64,000 nt of DNA from the NCBI GenBank assembly GCA_964016875.1, contig OZ024728.1:29001328-29065327 (forward strand), written 5' to 3'. This DNA is from Fallopia convolvulus. Its lineage: Eukaryota > Streptophyta > Magnoliopsida > Caryophyllales > Polygonaceae. This document shows positions 56,241 through 64,000 of this stretch, in pieces. A program made the translations under genes and the position numbers. A model generated the notes under the pieces. It saw nothing but the letters and a program-made list of their open reading frames with translations. It had not been told where the DNA came from and did not search any database. Position 1 is the stretch's first letter. Each line of letters starts with the position of its first letter.

Positions 56241-56778
56241 ACTGGTCAATTTCTTACCCATTATCTTTCATCAAAGGTAGGTTTAGAATGCTGCAACATT
56301 TGATACATCTGATTCCATTGATCAAAGGTTAGCATTAGAGTCAAGTCAGCCCGATCTTGAGAAGAGATTGGCTAAAAAGAAGATGGAAGGGTTCCTCCTT
56401 GTGCGGCACCAGCCAAACCTGGTCGATTGGATGTAGTGACGTACGAAGAAGATCATGTCCCTTGGCCATGGTTCGTGTCAGAAGACGAAGAAGACGTTTC
56501 AGGTTGTCGTTGCTTAAGTTCGTCCCACCACTAAAGATAGCCGTGATTTTGAAACACAATGAAATCTCATGCTCGGGTCTATTGCAATGCGCATAGAAAA
56601 GTGTGGACTTATCAATACGTTGTGTAGAATTTTCGAGACGAGATTGTAGTGGTGGAGAAGGTTGCTCGGTTTTGGCTGGGTTGAACAAGAATTATTGTGA
56701 GATCGGTCATGTGCAGCAAAGCCCATGCCTTCATTAGATTGTTGGCAATTATTTGAAATAGATTTGTGACACTCTTCT

Positions 56779-57436
56779 TGTTGTGAAATCTACCCTCCCA
56801 AGACACTTGTACACTCACCGAAATCCACCGACACAAAGACACAATTTTTCAAAAGTGACTTCGTAATATATAGTGAATGTACAAGATATTACAAGACGTG
56901 GGTAACTCGACACTCTTATATAATGGGACACCCACACACCCTAACTTACACGTGTGACGATACTAACTCTCAATCGAGCCCTCTCCACACTTTAGCTCGA
57001 TCTACCACTCTTACCCACACTTGATCACTCATACTTGAGTGATGATCCAAACTATTTCACACACTTGCCTATTTATAGGCATGTCACCCTCTTTACATCA
57101 CTAAGGAGAATTCTAGACTAAGTTTTATCTAAACTATTCTAGATCCTTCCAATCTAGATATTCCTTATAAATCTAGAATAATCTCTAGATATATTAACAA
57201 CTCTCTTCACATGTCTAGAGAATTCTCTAACAACCTACACTTATCTAGAAGATTCCATAACATTCTAATGTCTTCTAGAATCTTCCATAAAGTTCCGACG
57301 TCTTCTAGAAACTTACACAACCTTCTCAATTCTTCTAGAAACTCCCATACCCTTCTAGCGTCTTCTTGAAATTTCTAGAAACTTATGTAGCTTTCTAGAT
57401 ATTTCAAATATGAAAATATGAATTAATCTTCAACAA
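56779..57436 (-). mobile_element. 658-bp solo LTR in copia gag
   Basis: Begins TGTTGTGAAATCTACC, ends ATCTTCAACA; flanks CTTCT (56774-56778) and ATTCT (57437-57441) agree at four of five bases. Gag coding continues across it. A TATA sequence (minus strand CCTATAAATAGGC, near 57070) lies to the left of a cluster of TTCTAGA words at 57110-57410, so the minus orientation puts the cluster in U3. Confidence 0.8.
57110..57410 (-). promoter_or_regulatory. Cluster of heat-shock-element-like TTCTAGAA sites
   Basis: TTCTAGAA or close variants (TCTAGAA, TTCTAGA, TCTAGAGAATTC) occur more than a dozen times in 300 bases, e.g. near 57114, 57140, 57171, 57210, 57245, 57275, 57308, 57337, 57355 and 57375. 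TTC/GAA alternation is the binding pattern of plant heat-shock factors (nTTCnnGAAn). Function is inferred from the motif only. Confidence 0.55.
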
Positions 57437-58248
57437 TTCTTGAATAACGAGAGCATAAACCCGATTTAAGGTGGGTAAAGGATCCTGAGAAAGAATATTA
57501 TACAACATTCCATAAACGTCGTCATCGAGGCCCATGAAAAAATTCATGGACTGCTTCTTCTTCTCATTCTTTGTTCATGATTTCGGTCCAAGAGCATGTG
57601 CAATGGCCACAAGAGCAACCGCGAGTCTTGGTATATGTCAGAAGTCCATCCTGTATTATCTTCAAACGGCCATAATAAGCCGCAACAGATTGACCATTCT
57701 ATTGAGAACGGACAAGTTCAGTTCGGAGTTGGTGAATTCGTGGGGCATTGCCGATCGAAAACCTTTGCTTAATGTCTTCCCATAGAGCCTTGACGGAATT
57801 AGAGTATGGTAAAGAAGATCGTAAGGCGGGTTCAACAAATTGAAGAATCCACCCTACCATCATAGAGTTGACATTACACCAAGCGTTAAAATCTTAAGAA
57901 TCTTCATTGGGTTTAAAAATCTTGCCATCTATGAAAGAAAGTTTGCGTCTTACACGAAAGGCATTCCGCAAAGCTTTCTCCTATTCTTGATATTTATCAC
58001 CTTTCAGAGTCACAAGGCTGATTTTCATGCCAATGTGATCCGAAGTATGTAATAATAAGGACAAGTTATATCGAGAGCAGTCTGGTGGTTCTTGAATCCC
58101 TCAGCCAAAGCCGCATCAATAACGGCCTTAGTGGGGGCGACAATTTGCGCGGCAACGGTGGCGGCGACAATTTGCGCGGCAACGGTGGCATTAGTCATGG
58201 TGGTCGGGAAAAAAATTGATCGGTAAAAAAATAGATGTTTAGGAGATT

Positions 58249-58261
58249 GGCTCTAATGTCA
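58249..58261 (-). other. Copia primer binding site
   Basis: Minus strand TGACATTAGAGCC, a decayed form of TGGTATCAGAGCC, beside the LTR. Confidence 0.7.
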
Positions 58262-58445
58262 TGTAAAATTAGAAACAAGATAATTTCGGGTCAATTTTCT
58301 TTATCTTCTATTTCTTCAAATAGTTACATTATATACATATCTCATGCCTTGGCTAATCTATCTAGTTAGGAAAAGATAAAAAAATTCCTCAACTATAACC
58401 TAAAAAATATATAATATATTACAAAAGATCTTATCCTCATAATAC
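58262..58445 (-). mobile_element. Copia 5' LTR
   Basis: Starts TGTAAAATTAGAAACAAGAT on the plus strand and ends near TATCCTCATAATA. It parallels 9174-9374 plus 12248-12286. Confidence 0.75.
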
Positions 58446-59250
58446 CCTTCCAGTCTTCTATATTCAAGCTTTTTGAGGATTTGATCACCAACTAGAGCTG
58501 CCATTTTTAGGACTAACCATTTGGCTCATAGCGTTGCCACCATCTTCTTGGAAGGACATTGATGGAAACTTCATTGAATGCCATTTATTTTATTTTTTTA
58601 ATTTTATCACCTATTCACCTCCTTTGACAGTTTATTACGCTGGAGCCACCAATGTCATTTGATGGAAACTTCATTCGATAATTATGGAGTTTGAATGTTT
58701 GATGAGGAATTTTTTAAAATAACACCAAAATCGTCTTAAAATAAACCTAACTTGGAATAGTCGATATATAAATGTTCGAAAACTCATCAATTAAATTTAT
58801 TTTTTTTGGTAGAAAAAACTCATCCATTCAATAATGCAACTTGGAAGAAATTCAAGGTAGAATATTCACATGTTGAAAAAAATGAACATCCAGCCAAATG
58901 TGTTGAACCTTTATATAAATAATTTTTCTATAAGTACGTTGGCACACAGATAAGGATTTTCAATCAAAAAGATTTAATTACGTGTAATTTTTCAGAATTA
59001 TTTAAGATTTTTTTTATAAGATTTTTTTTTTCTTTAGGAGTTTAGTATCTAAAAAATCAAGTAATTCATGTGATGTGCCATTAGGGTGATTATAAAAATT
59101 AAAAAAATTAATAAGTTATCACTTCGCTTTTTTCAAACCCATTTAAAAGAGAGGCAAAAACATAACAATAACTTGTGGAGGCTGCTTCCATATTACTTCA
59201 ACATACAACGCATCTTTCATGTCAACAATAAGCAAAACTAGCAAAATCCC
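58446..59250. other. Intergenic DNA downstream of MED31
   Basis: AT-rich, no gene recognised. Its right part (about 59160-59371) may contain the MED31 3' UTR. Confidence 0.45.
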
Positions 59251-59371
59251 CGAGTATTGGTTTTCCTACGTGCATAAACAGCCATTAGGAGGTCCTATAC
59301 AAAGGCCATGAATTTTCCAGACATAATTAAGATACAAACAAATCAATGAGGATGTCCAGGGGGGAATCGGC

Positions 59372-59632
59372 TTACTTTCTCTTTCTCCTGTCAATTGTAG
59401 GGTTCCTCGTATCGGCCTTGGGTACAGATGGCATGTTGTATTGCATGGGAGATGGAGCTTGTGAAGGTGCAGCTGCTGGAGCAACTGTTGCGGGCGGAAG
59501 AGGTGGAGCAGGTGCAGATGTCGACGCTGGGGGTGGAGCGGAAGCTTCTGGAAGGGCTCTTGGTAGAATGTGCTTCAGCCGGTTGTTCCTGTAGTTCTTC
59601 CAGAAATAGAATTGTTGTCTATGTGCCAATTC
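59372..59632 (-). CDS. MED31: MED31 last exon
   Basis: Acceptor TTCTCAG precedes GAATTGGCACATAG at 59632. About 87 codons: the end of the conserved domain (HRQQFYFWKNYRNNRLKHIL), then a tail rich in P, A and S and a basic end before the stop at 59372-59374. Confidence 0.93.
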   Translation of the reverse strand, partial: ELAHRQQFYFWKNYRNNRLKHILPRALPEASAPPPASTSAPAPPLPPATVAPAAAPSQAPSPMQYNMPSVPKADTRNPTIDRRKRK

Positions 59633-62600
59633 CTGAGAACAATGGAAAATTCCTGAAGTGAGTCTTACCTAACAAAAATCCTTTTAGGATATCTTTCGGT
59701 ACGTGAATGGACGATGAATTTGACATTAGAGTTTCACATATCTAATTCTGTCTCGGATGTAACATTGGGTTACAGTAAAGTCAGCTATAGTTGCCAAATC
59801 CAAGTACATGACATGCAATAGGACAGCATGGATAGGTACTGAAACCTGTCAACTAAGGACTAAGAGATCGAAAAGATTGTAGTTGGGCAGATCTGGTATG
59901 AGCTAATAAATTGAATGATTGTGTGCACATGTCACAGCATGGTTAGCTGTTTGATGATTTTAAATTAACAATATGTTCAGTTGTTACAGATGAGATAATC
60001 CATGTTTCCAATTTCCAACATTGATGCGGTATGGAGTAAAAAATTACAGCATGATTCATAATCAGTTTAATGGATCACTGGACTGGCAAATTCAAAAGCA
60101 TAAAATCCACAAAACAGATTTCACCATGAGGGTTTAAAATAGGGTAGAACTAAAACAAATTCCCAGTCAAATATCAATTGTTTAACTACAACCATGCATA
60201 TTACCTACCATAAGGGTTTAACAAGAATTTTTTATGTTTATGGAATGAAAATTCTAACCGACTTTAAAGTTAGATATGTTAGGGCAGCCAGATGAAAAAG
60301 ATGAGACACCCATATTAAAGAGAAGCTGCATCCCTTGCAAAAAGACCCAAAGTTAGCCTGATGAAGAATGAAGATCAACAGAAAAAGATCCCTAAAGCTA
60401 GATGATGTATATTAGGATGCCCCACCAAAGGAGCTGTCCAAGAACATTGCTTATTGAGACCGACACTTGGAAGCAAAGGTATGATGCACTTCAGAAGCTG
60501 AATTTCTGCTCATAAACTGGATTAGAATTATAAAATAAAATAAATTAAAATAACAGTGTCCACTTTGAACCCTTGATACCTAAAAGGGAATGCCAAAAGC
60601 TCAAGCAGAAAGATACCCATTGAAAAAGCCCAATTTGGCCCAATGTCAGATTGGCAAACTCCTGAGAAACTTGAAACACCCTCATTCGAATAATAAAAGA
60701 CTCCAACTCTAACACAGTCAAGTTTGGTAGGGATGCTATGTATTTTCATCCTCAAGTTTGTAATGAACCAGGGAAGAGAATCAGTCAATCCGTTCCAAGA
60801 GGAAGCTGTCCAGCCTCACATCACTTCCTAGCCGACCCTTCCTTGAAGAGCTTCTATTTTTAGAAACCCCTACGCTTATCTTCTGCTAACCACAGCTAAA
60901 ATTTAGCTTAGATTTCTTTCAATCATATAAGAATTTTTATGTTATCTTGTTAGTTTTATTTATCTATCTTTCAAGATAAATTTTGGTTAATCTAGTGCCT
61001 CTCCCTATACCAGTCGAACCTTTGATGAAAAGCTGAATTTATAAATAACAGTTCATTAGTGTGTTTTCAAATTCTACAATAGAATTATGCAACTCATCAG
61101 CCTTGCATTGTGATTAGTAATGTAAGCAAAACTCGCACCCAGTGCCTCGACCACAATTAAGTATTCCAACCAGTAGGTGCAGTGTTTAAAAGGGCGAGGC
61201 GATGGCCCCCCTAGATTGCCTAGGTGCGCCTGGGGAAGGCGATAGCCTTATACACAAAGGTTTGGTAAATAACAAATATACATATATAATGTTAAGTAAG
61301 ATCATTTCATGAAATTTAGGATATAAAAACATATTTATAAAGCAAAAAACCCAAATTTTATTAGTAATAAAACCAGCGAGTAAAAAGGCGACGCCTAGGC
61401 GCTCGCCTAGCGCCTAGGCGTTAGGGCGATGAGTAAAACGCCTTTTGATGGTCAAGGCAGGCGTTTTCCAAAAGGCGAGCGCCTTTGAGCGCCTAGGCGT
61501 CAAGGCGATGAGGCGAAAGGCGAGCGCCTTTTGGCTTCAGGCGCTCTGGGGACATTTTTAGGGTAAATAATTTGAAAGAAAAAATTTAAAATAATATTGC
61601 TATGTTTTGTAGCTATTACTTGATAGAGTTCTACTTTTTAGGCTATGATTTTCTCCCTCCCACGATGACTGTTGTGTTTCTAAAGGACTATTTTGTACAA
61701 AGTTGAATCTTTTTCTGATTTTAGTTAGCTTTTTTTACTTGCTCATTCCTTTTCTAATCTCACTCTTATCTCAGATTTTCGGTTTGTCTTTCCTTGTCTA
61801 CTTAATTAACATATTCACTAGTTTTCTATTGTACAATACCACAATGTGAGTGTGCTTGCTTACTTAATTAATCTATTTTATTCTTTTTTTGTCATGTAAT
61901 GATTCTAGTTTCTAAAAGACCCAACATTATACATTAGAAAACACATCATGTCATCATTATATGTTTCTGCCTTAGAGAAGATTATGTTGTTATTTAAGAT
62001 CGTTAGAAAATATTCTAGGGTACCTAACTTAAAAATTTGCACCATATAATAGATATTCATGATTTCTATAGCATTGTAGTATTATACTAATCTACAAAGA
62101 AAGAATTGCAAGAAAGAGCGCCTTGATCCGAAAGGCGCTCGCTTTTCGCCTGACGCCTAGCGCCTAGGCAATAGGACCCCTATCGCTTTTGTTCGCCTAA
62201 CGCTTTTTTCTTCACTGAATAAAACCAAATTTAAAGACAATGTAATAAACTTACGAAATCGAAGTTTTTAGATAGCAAAACAAAGTAACAAACTACTAAA
62301 ATAAAGTCTTGGTGGTCTTGAACAATTGAACTCGAAAGCCAGAGGAATACAGAAACAGAGAACGAGAGAAAAGGAGTGGTGGTCTTGAACAGTTGAACTC
62401 GAAAGCCAGAGGAAGACAGAAACAGAGAATGAGAGAAATTGAGAGAACTGAAGCGTCAGGAGAGAGAGAGAATTGATCGTGTATTTGCATATCAGATAGA
62501 AATAAATATAGAAGAAAATATAGGATAAAAAAGCTATCAAATTAATAGAAACTATATATTGGAAATATAATTACATTAAAAGATATCTTGTCTTGAAAAA

Positions 62601-63737
62601 AGGATGGAAATAAATATTTACATTAAGGGAAGTGTGTTGAAAAGATCAGAACTCAATTCAAATTTCAGTGAAAATAGCATGAGGCGACCCAGACGAGGCA
62701 AGGCAAGATGCGCCTCGCCTGAGCGTCGCCTCATCCTAATCACCTCATCTTTGCTGATGCAGGTGAATTCATAAAGTTTACATTTGTTTCCATTTGGCTT
62801 GTGGTGAAAATCCTTGCCAGAGTTGGTTTTTAATTTCATCAGATGCAGCGTTGCACTTACATAAAATGCCCAGAAGATCGAACCCCCAATGCAAATGCAT
62901 CGCAGAAGATTCAAAAACATAAAGAGGACATGCTAAACAATAAATAAAATCTATTATTGTTAAAGTACATCCCTCACCCGTTGGCAATTTGGAATTTGGC
63001 TGGAGCGGTGAATCTATTGCCTCAAGAAGGCAACACACTAGACATATTGCAGATCATACCTTTAATATTTGAGAGGAACAAAGAATAACAGGAGCCTTGG
63101 AACCAAACAATTAACCAGTTTAGGTTCAACTATTATTCACCAAGACAAGCAAAACAAGGAAACAAACTGAAAATGAAAAATGTCCTCGGTAATCTCTGAA
63201 AACTCCATTGTCGTTTTGTGTAAACCCAATTTAAACAATATAATATTTACTTAATAAAAATGTGGCTAATTAGAATGTTAGCACAACAATATATTCAACA
63301 GTAGTAGGAGACCCCTCAATTTCAGACACAAAAGGGCATAGGATTGGATAGCAAAATTCCAGCTGTAAAAAAATAATGATAAACGAACAATTTAAGCTCA
63401 AATACAGAAACGAAAGTGATATGAGATAAGAGATTTACCTTGTTTCCAGGATGTGCCAATGCGCTCCTAAAGTTTGCATTTTGAAGAAGTTCAAGAAAGA
63501 ATAGACAATGTGGATACCTGTGAACATGGAAGTACAGAGTCATAAACTCAAAGGAGTACACCAATAACTGTTGTTTGTATGAATGATATCAGGTGTCATC
63601 ATACGTGACTTAAGAAGAATTTCTTGATGGATGAACTCACATTATGAATTTTACATACTCAGGACGTTGCCAGTATTGCAAATACTTCAGATAACCAATA
63701 AAAGCATCATCTTCAAAGTAACGGTTCTGAGCTAAAT
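59372..63737 (-). CDS. MED31: Mediator of RNA polymerase II transcription subunit 31 (3' exons, partial)
   Basis: Three exons are visible on the minus strand: 63737-63641, 63517-63439 and 59632-59372. They encode LAQNRYFEDDAFIGYLKYLQ then YWQRPEYVKFIM, YPHCLFFLELLQNANFRSAL and AHPGNK, and ELAHRQQFYFWKNYRNNRLK, the conserved MED31 (SOH1) core, followed by a plant-type proline/alanine-rich tail ending DRRKRK. MED31 belongs to the middle module of the nuclear Mediator complex, which links transcription factors to RNA polymerase II. All splice borders have GT/AG and keep the frame. The first exon(s) lie beyond 64000. No stop or frameshift was found, so it is probably functional. Confidence 0.95.
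61185..62215. mobile_element. GCGCCTAGGCG-rich repeat element in MED31 intron
   Basis: Both ends are packed with GCGCCTAGGCG, AAGGCG and CGCCTT words (61188-61550 and 62120-62205); the middle is AT-rich. The outer ends CAGTGTTTAAAAGGGCG (61179) and, inverted, CAGTGAAGAAAAAAGCG (62215) look like poor terminal repeats. A non-autonomous DNA element is likely; the flanks give no convincing duplication. A further short piece with the same words lies at 62680-62735. Confidence 0.5.
62311..62444. repeat. 67-bp tandem duplication in MED31 intron
   Basis: GGTGGTCTTGAACAATTGAA starts the first unit (62311) and a near-identical word the second (62378). Confidence 0.88.
63439..63517 (-). CDS. MED31: MED31 internal exon (79 bp)
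   Basis: Acceptor ...CACAG before GTATCCACATTG, donor GTAAAT after GGAAACAAG. Encodes YPHCLFFLELLQNANFRSAL and AHPGNK, with the first codon split across the upstream intron. Confidence 0.95.
63641..63737 (-). CDS. MED31: MED31 internal exon (97 bp)
   Basis: Acceptor GATGCAG before ATTTAGCTCAGAACCG, donor GTGAGT after TTCATAAT. Encodes LAQNRYFEDDAFIGYLKYLQ followed by YWQRPEYVKFI. The 120-base intron to the next exon is normal in size. Confidence 0.95.
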
Positions 63738-64000
63738 CTGCATCAAACAGTACCAACATAAGCACACAATAAGAATCTTCCTAGGAAAACGAATCAATAA
63801 TATACGTTGACAAATAAATGCCAAAAGTTGAGTGTGATAGCGTACCAATAATTATGCTTGAAAAGGAATGCTAATTGCTAACTATAGGAGATCTACCAGA
63901 AACGGCAATAAAAGAGGTAGATGCAGCCTGATTAAAAAAAACAATATGTGTACCATTATTGGATGACCTAACCTAATCTTTTATTTCTTTTGCCTCTGGG
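63738..64000 (-). other. MED31 upstream intron sequence
   Basis: No coding part of MED31 is found here, and the residues normally preceding LAQNRYF are absent, so an intron is inferred to run past the window edge. Confidence 0.6.

Larger units (their letters stand above)
56341..58198 (-). pseudogene. Copia gag (UBN2 type), split by a solo LTR
   Basis: Starts near 58198 with MTNATVAAQIVAATVAAQIV, where a 27-base unit is duplicated (58137-58163 and 58164-58190). Then DFNAWCNVNSMMVGWILQFV, LWEDIKQRFSIGNAPRIHQL and SVAAYYGRLKIIQDGLLTYT follow, typical of the copia gag family. It continues beyond the inserted LTR with CHKSISNNCQQSNEGMGF and a cysteine/histidine part (YAHCNRPEHEISLCFK, a C-x-H-C-like knuckle with the first cysteine lost). 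Several stops. Confidence 0.85.
9174..58445 (-). mobile_element. Ty1/copia retrotransposon hosting about 43 kb of nested insertions
   Basis: The 3' LTR is at 9174-12286 (interrupted), the 3' end of the coding region at 12287-12367, the rest of the body at 53120-58198 and the 5' LTR at 58262-58445. The LTR pieces share long words (TAGAAACAAGATAATTTC, CTAATCTATCTAGTTAG) but differ by roughly one base in ten, so the element is old. The coding halves join in frame across the TAAGG duplication. The outer flanks, CACTT on the left and CCCTT on the right, agree at four of five bases, a weak target duplication. LTR borders are uncertain by a few bases. Confidence 0.65.
59633..63438 (-). other. 3.8-kb MED31 intron carrying repeats
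   Basis: Long AT-rich intron between two short exons; it contains the CGCCTAGGCG-rich element and a 67-bp duplication. Open frames in it (for example 60528-60788) have no recognisable domain. Confidence 0.8.

Noticed and set aside
60528..60788. Minus-strand frame in the MED31 intron looking faintly like an enzyme fragment
   Set aside because: No motif could be confirmed, and it lies inside an intron with correct splice borders.
62618..63038. Minus-strand frames near the end of the MED31 intron
   Set aside because: No domain; the frames overlap the CGCCT repeat and intron sequence.
1..64000. CRISPR arrays, rRNA or tRNA genes
   Set aside because: None seen. Repeats are transposon-type, and tRNA-like words are primer binding sites only.

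Overview
The window is plant nuclear DNA, almost certainly from a eudicot, and it is dominated by nested and broken transposable elements. Evidence includes CACTA transposase pieces, an L1-type LINE tail, Ty1/copia and several Ty3/gypsy lineages (Athila, Tat, CRM), plant-type primer binding sites, and at the right edge the spliced 3' part of one host gene, Mediator subunit MED31. I cannot name the species.

Layout. 1-5.4 kb: degraded CACTA (En/Spm) element on the minus strand, with TNP2 pieces, a TNP1-like tail and palindromic subterminal repeats. 5.4-6.7 kb: gag-like relic and LTR of a minus-strand LTR element. 6.9-8.36 kb: 5'-truncated LINE with poly(A). 9.17-58.45 kb: a minus-strand copia element whose 3' LTR (9174-12286) carries a pair of TIR-type elements and whose body (53.1-58.2 kb) carries a small solo LTR. 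The copia reading frame is cut near its C-terminus by about 40.7 kb of DNA flanked by the 5-bp duplication TAAGG (12363-12367 and 53120-53124); the two halves join in frame.

Inside that insertion the outer shell is a minus-strand Tat-type gypsy element (LTR pieces 12.37-12.66 and 52.44-53.12 kb, gag 51-52.4, protease 44.4-45.0, RT 43.6-44.4, RNase H 34.3-34.98 kb). It has been entered by an Athila fragment (-, 12.66-14.63 kb), a long Athila element (+, 14.63-34.25 kb), a complete CRM-type element (+, 34,981-43,608, target duplication GAGCA) and a collapsed Athila element (-, 45.06-48.14 kb). Second-level insertions sit inside these: a 3.83-kb solo LTR-like unit (20,366-24,196, duplication GCCAT), a 608-bp hAT-type MITE (31,454-32,061), a 1.47-kb solo LTR (40,721-42,194, duplication ATGGA) and a 171-bp MITE with perfect 29-bp TIRs (48,582-48,752).

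Most notable: (1) the long Athila element carries six tandem copies of a roughly 1-kb module (end of RT, RNase H, linker), three of which form obvious sister pairs; (2) each Athila or CRM subfamily is sprinkled with its own short CG-rich palindromic word (CCGCGATCGCGG, CCGCGAGCGCGG, TCGGTACCGA, TCGTTAACGA) in LTRs, untranslated parts and variable coding linkers; (3) a solo LTR in the copia gag has a dense run of heat-shock-element-like TTCTAGAA sites upstream of a TATA box. All element genes are broken by stops or frameshifts. The only gene that looks functional is MED31, whose 5' exons lie beyond the right edge.
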